From Coleofasciculus sp. S288 (GTDB taxonomy: Bacteria > Cyanobacteriota > Cyanobacteriia > Cyanobacteriales > Coleofasciculaceae), in the NCBI GenBank assembly GCA_020216575.1, contig JAIUYC010000192.1, forward strand, positions 1 through 6,987: a stretch of DNA of 6,987 nucleotides, in the 5' to 3' direction. Positions 1 through 6,053 of this stretch are shown here, piece after piece. The notes beneath the pieces were generated by a model. The model saw nothing but the letters and a program-made list of their open reading frames with translations. It made no database searches and had not been told where the DNA came from. Numbering within the stretch: the first letter of the stretch is position 1; each line of letters opens with the position of its first letter. Both the position numbers and the translations under genes were made by a program.

Positions 1-97
1 CTGAATTTCTCAAGTCAATCGTCACATCTAACTTGGAACCGTTAGGAGTGATCGCGATCGCAACATTGGATGTACTCGCCATTCCCAAACTTTCCAT
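1..97 (-). CDS. 5' end of an unrecognised gene (partial)
   Basis: An open frame on the minus strand begins with ATG at 97 and runs off the left edge, giving 32 residues that start MESLGMASTSNVAIAI. I do not recognise the family. The visible part is soluble in character, has no signal peptide or membrane helix, and looks like the first beta-strands of a domain. A second ATG at codon 6 (82..80) is preceded by GGAAAG at a 7-base spacing, a better ribosome site than anything before the first ATG, so the true start may be 82. It lies downstream of the kinase gene on the same strand with a 161-bp gap, so co-transcription is possible but not shown. A HIP1 octamer lies inside it. That it is a real gene is supported only by the open frame and the orientation. 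Confidence 0.45.
   Translation of the reverse strand, partial: MESLGMASTSNVAIAITPNGSKLDVTIDLRNS
54..61. repeat. HIP1 octamer GCGATCGC
   Basis: Perfect HIP1 palindrome inside the partial gene at the left edge. HIP1 is hugely over-represented in many cyanobacterial genomes, and this copy is one of four in the window. Confidence 0.9.
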
Positions 98-213
98 TTT
101 ATCTAGTCTTTATTCAAGCGTAACAAGGAAGCATCTGTGCCAAATGAGGCATTTTAGTTACCTCATACCGCTTGCGAGTGAAGCGCAGCAAACCATAACT
201 ATCCAATTAAAAT

Positions 214-250
214 CTGCTCCCCCCGCTCCCCCTGCCTGCCCGGCGTCCCT
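214..250. repeat. C-rich intergenic low-complexity tract
   Basis: Just beyond the 3' end of the kinase gene the plus strand carries a run of CTCCCC / CTGCC-like units. This resembles the short repeated C-rich tracts found in intergenic DNA of filamentous cyanobacteria. The rest of the gap (98-213) holds two small stem-loops: ATGAGG/CCTCAT at 144-166 with an 11-base loop, and CGCTT/AAGCG at 169-185. Neither is followed by a T-run on the minus strand, so I do not call a terminator. Confidence 0.4.
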
Positions 251-258
251 ATTCCGTC

Positions 259-2262
259 CTATTTCGGCATCCGCCAAATTTTGATTTCGTTGTCACCACT
301 GCCAGTTGCGATCGTCTGCCAATCCGAACCAATGGCGAAATAATTAATATGTTTGGCAGGTCCAGTCAGAGTGCGGATGACTTCCCCAGTTGAAAGATTC
401 CAAATTTTAATCGTTTTGTCAGCACTGCCACTTAATAATGTTTCCCCATCCCGACTCATAACGAGATAATTCACAAAGCTGGAATCATTGAGAGTACGGA
501 TGGCTTTCCCTGTAGCAACATCCCAAACTTTGATAGTCTTATCAGCGCTAGCACTATAGAGTGTCTGCCCATCGGGACTGATGGTTAAGTAGTTAATCGC
601 ACTGGAATGCCCAGGCAAAGTACGGATTTCTTTACCCGTGGCGACATCCCAAACTTTGATAGTTTTGTCTGCACTGGCACTGAATAACGTCTGTCCATCT
701 GGACTAATTGATAAGTAATTAACCGCACTCAAATGCCCAGGAAGAGTACGAATGTCTTTCCCCGTAGCGACATCCCAAATTTTGATAGTCTTGTCAGCAC
801 TGGCGCTGAATAACGTCTGTCCATCAGGGCTAATGTTTAAGGAATTAACAAAGCTAGAATGCCCCGTTAGGGTATGAATGTCTTTCCCCGTAGCGACATC
901 CCAAATTTTGATAGTCTTGTCAGCACTGGCACTGAATAACGTTTGCCCATCCGAGCTAATTAACAGATAATTCACCGAACTGGCATGTCCAGTTAAGGTA
1001 CGAACTTCTTTCCCTGTAGCTATATCCCAGACTTTGATAGTCTTGTCAGCGCTGCCACTGAATAACGTTTGTCCATCAGGACTAATCACGAGGTAATTAA
1101 CATAACTGGAATGTCCATCGAGCGTTTTGACGAGTGAGATAGTTTCAGAAGCGACAGGTTGGGAGGGGGAGGAATGGTAGAACTGCCAAATTCCGTATCC
1201 TCCCAAACCCACGACTAGAGCTGCCATCCCTCCTAATAGCCATTTATTTTGATATTTTTCAGCTAACGGTTGGACAATTGAAATATTTTGTGAGATTTGG
1301 ATTGATGTATTATCGATAACGTGAGTTACTAACTTAGGCTGAGACAATTCCTGTGAAAGACTAGCTAGCTTATCTAAAATCTCCTGAGTATTTTTAGGAC
1401 GCTCCGCCGCTGTTGGAGCCATCAGCTTATCAATAAAGTTTGTGAGTTGCGGTGAAATATGAGACGCATGATCGTGCCAATTGAGTTTATCCGTTAAAGG
1501 TTCGTAAATTGGCTGCTCGGTTGCTTGCCTACCCGTCAGTAAATAGACAAAAGTACGCCCTAGAGCATAGAAATCTGATTGCGGTACGGCATGACCTTTT
1601 TCTTGTTCTGGGGGTGTGTAACCAGCAGAACTAATTTTTGTGACGCTACCCGACCCCCCAACTTCAGCTAAGTAGGTATAGGTCAACTCTCTAGCCGTAC
1701 CAAAATCAATTAATACCAGTTGCCCAGAGGAGCGGATCATTATATTTTCTGGTTTAATATCCCGATGAAAATAATTTTTTTGGTGAACGAGATGTAAAAT
1801 GTGTGCGAGTTGATTTAGCCAGTTAAGTGCCTGCTTTTCTGAGATGGGGTGATTACCCTGCTGCCTCATCCACTGTTTTAAATTGAGTCCATCAATTTTT
1901 TCCATGATGATACAATGCACTGGCTCAGTGCTATTTTTAGGGAAAAACTGGAAGTACCCGTCTGGCTCAACTCTGGGGATGCCGGGATGATTCAGTTGGC
2001 TCAAAACAGCGGCTTCTTGCTGGAACAGCTCGACAATTCTAGGGTTTGTGTTATGTGATTGTTTGAGTACTTTCAGAATTTTGGGGATTGCTCCCTGATA
2101 AGCTTCATAAACCTTGCCGAAGCCACTTTTGTCACTCAGCAGGCGCATCACCTGATAGCGCCCTTTTAATAACAACCCTGACCCACAATTGCGACAAATG
2201 CGATTGTTGGTATTGGCGGGATCGCTGGGCTGAGGGCAGCTAGGGTTAATACAGTAGCTCAT
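259..2262 (-). CDS. Transmembrane Ser/Thr protein kinase with C-terminal WD40 propeller
   Basis: A 667-residue eukaryotic-type Ser/Thr kinase of the cyanobacterial kinase-WD40 class. Residues 4, 9, 23 and 26 are four cysteines (CX4C...CXXC), the N-terminal zinc-ribbon-like motif common in this class. The kinase domain spans about 35-300: a degenerate glycine loop (SDKSGFGKVY, 43-52), probable catalytic Lys64, helix-C Glu83, HRDIKPEN at 166-173, DFG at 186-188, GYTPPEQ at 214-220, DFYALG at 230-235 and Arg288 of the AERP motif. Lys, Glu, HRD and DFG are all present, so an active enzyme is likely. A low-complexity linker leads to one hydrophobic helix at about 341-361, preceded by Lys336 and Lys340, which predicts the kinase inside the cell and the rest outside. 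Residues 380-667 are seven WD40 repeats, enough for one closed propeller. Repeat 6 lacks one residue and the GH pair, and repeat 7 has GP for GH and is less conserved. The ATG at 2262 is chosen because the Cys motif follows at once. The ribosome site is weak. Substrates and ligand are unknown. Confidence 0.95.
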   Translation of the reverse strand: MSYCINPSCPQPSDPANTNNRICRNCGSGLLLKGRYQVMRLLSDKSGFGKVYEAYQGAIPKILKVLKQSHNTNPRIVELFQQEAAVLSQLNHPGIPRVEPDGYFQFFPKNSTEPVHCIIMEKIDGLNLKQWMRQQGNHPISEKQALNWLNQLAHILHLVHQKNYFHRDIKPENIMIRSSGQLVLIDFGTARELTYTYLAEVGGSGSVTKISSAGYTPPEQEKGHAVPQSDFYALGRTFVYLLTGRQATEQPIYEPLTDKLNWHDHASHISPQLTNFIDKLMAPTAAERPKNTQEILDKLASLSQELSQPKLVTHVIDNTSIQISQNISIVQPLAEKYQNKWLLGGMAALVVGLGGYGIWQFYHSSPSQPVASETISLVKTLDGHSSYVNYLVISPDGQTLFSGSADKTIKVWDIATGKEVRTLTGHASSVNYLLISSDGQTLFSASADKTIKIWDVATGKDIHTLTGHSSFVNSLNISPDGQTLFSASADKTIKIWDVATGKDIRTLPGHLSAVNYLSISPDGQTLFSASADKTIKVWDVATGKEIRTLPGHSSAINYLTISPDGQTLYSASADKTIKVWDVATGKAIRTLNDSSFVNYLVMSRDGETLLSGSADKTIKIWNLSTGEVIRTLTGPAKHINYFAIGSDWQTIATGSGDNEIKIWRMPK
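373..1125 (-). repeat. Tandem 126-bp repeats encoding WD40 blades 1-6
   Basis: Six head-to-tail units cover codons 380-630 of the kinase gene: five of 42 codons and one of 41. A degenerate seventh blade of 37 codons closes the gene. The framework DGQTLFSASADKTIKVWD recurs almost unchanged, and stretches of about 60 bases around 760-820 and 885-945 are nearly identical at DNA level, including synonymous positions. This points to recent duplication or gene conversion within the gene. Confidence 0.9.
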
Positions 2263-2282
2263 GGCTGCCTACTAAAGGGTGT

Positions 2283-2305
2283 ATCCCCGATCATAGGATG
2301 GGGAT
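2283..2305. promoter_or_regulatory. Stem-loop in the kinase leader
   Basis: ATCCCC (2283-2288) pairs with GGGGAT (2300-2305). After a one-base bulge (2289), ATC (2290-2292) pairs with GAT (2297-2299) around the loop ATAG. On the kinase mRNA it would sit about 21-43 bases before the start codon. It could be an operator or a leader hairpin that affects translation. No known regulator site is recognised. Confidence 0.4.
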
Positions 2306-2330
2306 GGTTTATTCATCTACCAAAAGAAAT

Positions 2331-2359
2331 GTTAAACACTTGAAGCGAGTAGTTGCCAA
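2331..2359 (-). promoter_or_regulatory. Candidate sigma-70-type promoter of the kinase gene
   Basis: Read on the minus strand, TTGGCA (2359-2354; 5 of 6 to TTGACA) and TTTAAC (2336-2331; 4 of 6 to TATAAT) are separated by 17 bp. Transcription would start near 2324, leaving a leader of about 60 bases that contains the stem-loop at 2283-2305. This is a by-eye match only. Confidence 0.4.
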
Positions 2360-2417
2360 GGACGGATATCAAACCGCTTGATTGATGTTTCCATAGAGAT
2401 AGAGACGGAGTTGCCTT

Positions 2418-2438
2418 AGCATTGGCTTCGCCAATGCT
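2418..2438. repeat. Perfect hairpin AGCATTGGC-TTC-GCCAATGCT
   Basis: A 9-bp perfect stem closes a 3-base loop. The core GGCTTCGCC resembles the short dispersed palindromes common between genes in cyanobacteria. There is no T-run after it on either strand, so it is unlikely to be an intrinsic terminator. It may be a dispersed repeat copy or a structured RNA element. Confidence 0.65.
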
Positions 2439-2461
2439 GGATAAGCTGGTGCGCGTTTAAA

Positions 2462-2497
2462 TTGCATATTCCTCTTCCCCTGCTTCTCACTATGCAA
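2462..2497. promoter_or_regulatory. Inverted repeat TTGCATA...TATGCAA
   Basis: Perfect 7-bp arms at 2462-2468 and 2491-2497 are separated by 22 bases, with arm centres about 29 bp apart (close to three helical turns). The spacer is pyrimidine-rich (TCCTCTTCCCCTGC). It could be a binding site for a dimeric regulator of the downstream HAD gene. No family is recognised. Confidence 0.25.
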
Positions 2498-2626
2498 CTT
2501 GAATGCCGATTAGCTTAATATAGGCTGGCCTAATAATAAGTGTTGGTGAAGCTGTATTAAAACTTGTGTCGAAGCTGTTATTGTGTAAAGAAGCGTTTCA
2601 AAAGAAGCCTAACTAAGTAAAGATTT

Positions 2627-3427
2627 ATGATCGGCGTTGCTGCTTCAGATTTGCAACCACCCCCGTACTACTCGCGTCAAAATTCTGTCTTCTCGCAACA
2701 GCTGACAGTATTCTGTGATTTTGACGGTCCCATCATTGATGTCTCTGATCGCTATTACACTACCTATAAGTTAGGACTGGCTGATACTCAAGCTGCCTAT
2801 AAAGCGGAAGGCATTCATTTACCGATCCAGATGCTAAGTAAACAACAGTTCTGGCAAATGAAGCAAGACCGCGTTCCTGATGTAGAGATTGCCATGCGGT
2901 CAGGGTTACACGGGGAACAAATCGAATTTTTTTTAGGGCGTGTGATTGAAATCGTAAATCAGCCTGCCCTGTTGAATCTAGATAAGCTGCAACCGGGAGT
3001 TAGATGGGCGTTAGCACTGCTACATTCTCAAGGAGTTCGGCTGGTGTTAGTGACGTTGCGCTGTCAGTTGCAAGCGACGCAGATTTTGAGATATTACGGG
3101 TTGACTCGTTTGTTTAGCGGGATTTATGGAACATGTGACCGCGATGCCGCTTATCACAACCAAGCTGAGTTGAAAACGCAACTGCTCGAAAAAGCGATCG
3201 CCGAACAATCTCAACTCGCTAGTCATCCCCTATCCGCTTGGATGGTGGGCGATACAGAAGCTGACATTCTTGCCGGACAATCGCTCTCAATTCCTACTAT
3301 TGCACTCACCTGCGGCATTCGCTCTCAGTTTTACCTTAAGCAATTCCAGCCAACTCGCTTTCACAGTGACTTGCTTTCTGCCACTCACTACCTATTAGAG
3401 AGTACGAAGCCGTCACGTATTTCATGA
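2627..3427 (+). CDS. HAD-superfamily hydrolase (phosphoglycolate phosphatase-like)
   Basis: A 266-residue soluble protein with the four HAD motifs in order. Motif I is DFDGP at 31-35, with nucleophile Asp31 and acid/base Asp33. Motif II is Thr143 in LVTLR. Motif III is probably Lys183. Motif IV is GDTEAD at 208-213, with Asp209 and Asp213 for Mg2+. A helical cap of about 85 residues lies between motifs I and II, as in subclass C1 enzymes such as phosphoglycolate and beta-phosphoglucomutase-type phosphatases. The substrate cannot be read from the sequence. The ATG at 2627 is used because an in-frame TAA lies 9 bases upstream and no other ATG precedes motif I. This gives a 24-residue polar leader, and the ribosome site is weak. 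It is convergent with mreD, with only 6 bp between the stop codons and no room for a separate terminator. It contains a HIP1 octamer. Confidence 0.9.
   Translation: MIGVAASDLQPPPYYSRQNSVFSQQLTVFCDFDGPIIDVSDRYYTTYKLGLADTQAAYKAEGIHLPIQMLSKQQFWQMKQDRVPDVEIAMRSGLHGEQIEFFLGRVIEIVNQPALLNLDKLQPGVRWALALLHSQGVRLVLVTLRCQLQATQILRYYGLTRLFSGIYGTCDRDAAYHNQAELKTQLLEKAIAEQSQLASHPLSAWMVGDTEADILAGQSLSIPTIALTCGIRSQFYLKQFQPTRFHSDLLSATHYLLESTKPSRIS
3194..3201. repeat. HIP1 octamer GCGATCGC
   Basis: Perfect copy in the coding sequence of the HAD hydrolase, read there as part of the codons for Lys-Ala-Ile-Ala. Confidence 0.9.
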
Positions 3428-3433
3428 CTTTAA

Positions 3434-3979
3434 TTAAGATTGCTCGATTGAACTGATGCTCTCCCACCACCGATTGAGCGGATAGTAAACAACGGGTGCC
3501 CAGAGGCTACTGAGAATTGCAGAGGAGAGAGCGATGCGCTGATGGTCAGTCCAAATTTCTGATAAATTGCGATCGCCCATCAAACTATACTGAATCGCAG
3601 TCACCGTCTCCCCAACAACTGCCATACCAAAAACAATTAAAGCTACTGAAATAAAATCTTCCTGAATATAGCGCTGCTTTTGAATCCGAGCAGTTAAAAT
3701 TCCTACTAAGGCAAGGCTCAAGACATGAGTAGGTTCAGGGGAGGTCATGCCATCTTGAATTAGCCCCAGTACCACCCCTGCTAGCGCTCCCTGAAGATCT
3801 GTACGTTTAAGGCTCCAAGCGACTACCCAAATCAACAGCCAGTTCGGGGCAATTCCCAGTAATTCCATTCCCGGTAACCGCATGGGTAAGACCATCAAGC
3901 ACAGGAGAACCGAAACCACGGTTACTACCCAATTGAATAGTTGACGAGCCCAGGGTGAAAACTGAGAAACGCTAGTCAT
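3434..3979 (-). CDS. mreD: Rod shape-determining protein MreD
   Basis: A 181-residue, very hydrophobic inner-membrane protein in the third position of the mreBCD operon. About six membrane segments are visible: roughly 14-33, 38-56, 63-77, 84-98, 109-130 and 147-166. APNWLLIWVVAW at 44-55 and GVVLGLIQDGMTS at 68-80 match the MreD pattern of a conserved loop between helices 2 and 4. MreD works with MreC and MreB to organise lateral wall synthesis. The start must be the ATG at 3979: an in-frame TAA lies 9 bases upstream, and the next Met (29) would cut the first helix. That ATG lies inside a heptamer repeat array and has no Shine-Dalgarno sequence. The identification rests on topology and operon position more than on a signature motif, since MreD is poorly conserved. 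Confidence 0.9.
   Translation of the reverse strand: MTSVSQFSPWARQLFNWVVTVVSVLLCLMVLPMRLPGMELLGIAPNWLLIWVVAWSLKRTDLQGALAGVVLGLIQDGMTSPEPTHVLSLALVGILTARIQKQRYIQEDFISVALIVFGMAVVGETVTAIQYSLMGDRNLSEIWTDHQRIALSSAILSSLWAPVVYYPLNRWWESISSIEQS
3569..3576. repeat. HIP1 octamer GCGATCGC
   Basis: Perfect copy within mreD, at the Gly-Asp-Arg stretch between the fifth and sixth membrane segments. Confidence 0.9.
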
Positions 3980-4043
3980 TGGTCGTTAGTCATTAATCGT
4001 TGGTCATGGGTCATTGGTCGCTAGTTAGCGGACTAATGACTAA
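3968..4043. repeat. Phased heptamer repeat between mreC and mreD
   Basis: From 3975 the plus strand reads in 7-base steps as GTCATTG, GTCGTTA, GTCATTA, ATCGTTG, GTCATGG, GTCATTG, GTCGCTA, then turns into the inverted form GACTAATGAC. A degenerate unit, AACGCTA, precedes it inside mreD. This is the STRR-like GTCATTR family found in filamentous cyanobacteria. The array contains the last codons and TAG of mreC and the ATG of mreD. TTAGTCATTA (3986-3995) and TAATGACTAA (4034-4043) are perfect 10-bp inverted arms with a 38-base loop. Confidence 0.85.
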
Positions 4044-4785
4044 AACTTGTTCCCTCTGGATAAGCAATCGCCCACTCCAGGTAACTCACGGGCGCCGTCA
4101 GCTCAATGACGGCTTCTGGAGCCGGACTTTTGTCTAAATTTACAGACTCCACACGCCCCAACGGCAAACCTGGCGGGAAAAGTCTGCTTACGGACGAGGT
4201 TGACACAACATCACCCTGACGGACATCGGGAACTTTATCAAAAAACTGCAATACAGCACGATTCGAGCCTTGTCCTCGCAGGAATCCCATGCTTCGACTC
4301 CGGCTGATTACAGCTCCCACCCGACTCGTGGCATCACTGATTAGCAAGACACGACTGCTATTGGGTGTTACACTAACAACCCGACCCACTAAACCGCCCG
4401 GTCCCATTACCACAAACCCAACCTTTATGCCACTTTGGCTCCCGCGACCCAAGGTTACTTGTTGCCACCAGTGGTCGGCACTGCGCCCTACAATTGGAGC
4501 AACAATTCCTTGTTGTTTTTGGGTTTGAGCATAATCTAACAGCTCTTTGAGCTTTTGGTTTTGGCTTTCAAGTTCGATTAACCGCTGTTGCAGTTCTAAA
4601 ACACGCGCATCTGTAAGGCGCTCCTCTGGTGCCGGACCGTTTTGCAAAGGGCGGGTGATCAATTGGTAAGTCTCAAAGAGTGCTGCCCCTTGAGTTTGGC
4701 GAAGCAACCAGGCAGCACTCAGCGCTACTCCTCCTAATACAATTGCTACCCCGTGTCGGTCCCACCAGCGACGCAGTATGTACAT
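4033..4785 (-). CDS. mreC: Rod shape-determining protein MreC
   Basis: A 250-residue bitopic membrane protein with MreC architecture. It has a short basic N-terminus (RRWWDRH), one membrane helix at about 12-28, a coiled coil at about 56-90 rich in Leu, Glu and Gln, then the extracytoplasmic double beta-barrel at about 95-240. Family-typical stretches are GLVGRVVSV (131-139), DATSRVGAVISRS (151-163) and FPPGLPLGRVESV (203-215), the last matching the FPPGxPxG motif of MreC proteins. MreC dimers link the MreB cytoskeleton to the wall-synthesis enzymes. It follows mreB by 124 bp, a gap with no terminator that I can see, and precedes mreD by 53 bp. The ATG at 4785 is the only Met before the helix and has no strong Shine-Dalgarno sequence. 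The C-terminal Ser-His-stop is encoded by repeat units. There is no long Pro-rich tail as in some homologues. Confidence 0.96.
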   Translation of the reverse strand: MYILRRWWDRHGVAIVLGGVALSAAWLLRQTQGAALFETYQLITRPLQNGPAPEERLTDARVLELQQRLIELESQNQKLKELLDYAQTQKQQGIVAPIVGRSADHWWQQVTLGRGSQSGIKVGFVVMGPGGLVGRVVSVTPNSSRVLLISDATSRVGAVISRSRSMGFLRGQGSNRAVLQFFDKVPDVRQGDVVSTSSVSRLFPPGLPLGRVESVNLDKSPAPEAVIELTAPVSYLEWAIAYPEGTSFSH

Positions 4786-4909
4786 AACTTATCTATCAAT
4801 TGTCAGCTTTTAGCCAACTCGTGAGTTCCGATTGTGAAGGTAGACACAGATTTTGGCTCATGTGGATAAGCAAAGAGATTCCTCAATGCTAATAGTTGGT
4901 AGTTTATCC

Positions 4910-5953
4910 CTATATGTTGCGGGAACGTCCGCTGAATACCCGCTCTAACTGTTTGAAATTCTCCAGAACTCGACCTGTTCCCAGAACCACACAGCTTAGT
5001 GGATCGGCTGCCACATGAGTCACAATGCCAGTTTCATGGCTGATTAGGGTATCCAACCCCTTCAATAATGCACCCCCACCAGCGAGCATAATGCCTCGGT
5101 CAATGATATCTGCTGCTAGCTCTGGAGGTGTGCGTTCCAAAGTGCGCTTAACAGCATCAACAATCACAGAAAGAGGTTCTGACATACTCTCGCGAATTTC
5201 TGGTCCCTTGATGGTAACCGTTCGCGGTAAGCCAGAGAGCAGGTGTAAGCCCCGTACTTCTAAGATGGCATCATCATCGTGATGGGTGGGGTAGGCTGAA
5301 CCAATTTGAATTTTGATCTCTTCAGCCGTGCGCTCTCCGATGACCAAGTTATGGACTTTTTTCATGTACTGGGTAATCGAGTCACTCAGTTCATCTCCAG
5401 CAACTCGCACGGATTCACTGAGAACTGTCCCCTGCAAGCTGAGCACAGCCACTTCGGTTGTGCCGCCGCCGATATCAATGATCATGTTGCCGGTTGGCTC
5501 TGCCACAGGTAGTCCAGCACCAATCGCGGCTGCAACCGGTTCATCAATTAAGTAGACATCTCTTGCGCCTGCTTGAGACGCCGCTTCCATTACCGCTCGT
5601 CGTTCGACGCCGGTAACACCACTGGGAATGCCAATGACAATCCGAGGTGAAACCAAAGTTCTGCCTTCATGAACCCGCCGGATAAAATGCTTAAGCATCA
5701 ATTCAGCGGTGTCAAAGTCGGCAATTACACCATCGCGGAGGGGTCGAAGGGCAACCACATTTCCTGGGGTTCTGCCCAACATTTTTTTTGCATCCTCACC
5801 CACGGCTAGCGGAACTTTTTCGTCTTGGTCCATGGCGACAACGGAAGGCTCTTGTAAAACAATGCCTTTACCGGATACATATACTAAAGTGTTAGCAGTA
5901 CCCAGGTCGATACCCATATCCCGTGAAAGGGAAAAGCGACTGAAAAAACCCAC
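4910..5953 (-). CDS. mreB: Rod shape-determining protein MreB (bacterial actin)
   Basis: A 347-residue actin-fold ATPase that polymerises on the inner face of the membrane and directs the elongasome. The nucleotide-site motifs are intact: phosphate-1 GIDLGTANTL (14-23), connect-1 DVYLIDEPVAAAIGAG (132-147) with Glu138, phosphate-2 IIDIGGGTTEVAV (158-170) and adenosine motif IMLAGGGALLKGL (288-300). The length is normal for the family. The start is taken as GTG at 5953, not the ATG of Met13 at 5917, because residues 2-12 (GFFSRFSLSRD) form the short amphipathic membrane-binding segment expected before the first strand. GGGGG lies about 10-15 bases upstream of the GTG. It is the first gene of mreBCD and divergent from ssb, an order that I recall as the same in Anabaena PCC 7120. 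Confidence 0.98.
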   Translation of the reverse strand: MGFFSRFSLSRDMGIDLGTANTLVYVSGKGIVLQEPSVVAMDQDEKVPLAVGEDAKKMLGRTPGNVVALRPLRDGVIADFDTAELMLKHFIRRVHEGRTLVSPRIVIGIPSGVTGVERRAVMEAASQAGARDVYLIDEPVAAAIGAGLPVAEPTGNMIIDIGGGTTEVAVLSLQGTVLSESVRVAGDELSDSITQYMKKVHNLVIGERTAEEIKIQIGSAYPTHHDDDAILEVRGLHLLSGLPRTVTIKGPEIRESMSEPLSVIVDAVKRTLERTPPELAADIIDRGIMLAGGGALLKGLDTLISHETGIVTHVAADPLSCVVLGTGRVLENFKQLERVFSGRSRNI

Positions 5954-6024
5954 TCGTTTCTACGCCCCCAAAGTCAAATGTTACTGTGTATGACCGAAAT
6001 GTAACTGAACCGTAACCGATGTGG

Positions 6025-6053
6025 ATTCTAGTACGTTTCTTTCGCTGAGTCTA
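6025..6053 (-). promoter_or_regulatory. Candidate promoter of mreBCD
   Basis: On the minus strand, TAGACT (6053-6048; 4 of 6 to TTGACA) and TAGAAT (6030-6025; 5 of 6 to TATAAT) are separated by exactly 17 bp. Transcription would begin near 6018, giving a leader of about 65 bases to the GTG. Both elements sit in copies of TACTAGA (6056-6050 and 6033-6027), so the match could also reflect a repeated regulator site. Confidence 0.45.

Larger units (their letters stand above)
2263..2626. other. Divergent intergenic region between the kinase and HAD genes
   Basis: This 364-bp stretch contains no convincing gene. It holds the kinase promoter candidate and leader stem-loop on the left, the hairpin at 2418-2438, an inverted repeat at 2462-2497, a short dyad TAGGC-TG-GCCTA at 2521-2532, and two copies of GAAGCTGT at 2548-2555 and 2571-2578, spaced 23 bp apart. 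No good promoter could be fixed for the plus-strand gene. TTGTGT (2564-2569) with TAAAGA (2586-2591) is the closest weak pair. Confidence 0.6.

Noticed and set aside
33..284. Plus-strand open frame of 83 codons
   Set aside because: It crosses the C-rich tract and runs into the kinase 3' end, its product is low-complexity (APPAPPACP), and it opposes the better minus-strand frame at 1-97.
373..1125. Possible CRISPR array because of regular repeats
   Set aside because: The 126-bp units are contiguous, lie in frame, and encode WD40 blades. There are no unique spacers and no cas genes.
2298..2381. Short plus-strand frame of 27 codons in the divergent intergenic region
   Set aside because: It overlaps the kinase leader stem-loop and promoter candidate, has no ribosome site, and has no recognisable product. 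A frame this short is expected by chance.
3430..3437. Palindrome TTAATTAA between the HAD gene and mreD
   Set aside because: It is simply the mreD stop codon and A/T-rich flank. It is not followed or preceded by a stem, so it is not a terminator.
4289..4528. Plus-strand frame within mreC
   Set aside because: It is entirely antisense to a well-supported mreC and has no family resemblance. The plus-strand frames inside mreB (5025-5282, 5306-5512, 5313-5555, 5709-5993) are rejected for the same reason.
4816..4827. Dyad AACTC-GT-GAGTT between mreB and mreC
   Set aside because: The arms are only 5 bp with a 2-base gap, too tight for an RNA hairpin and matching no known operator. It is too weak to call.
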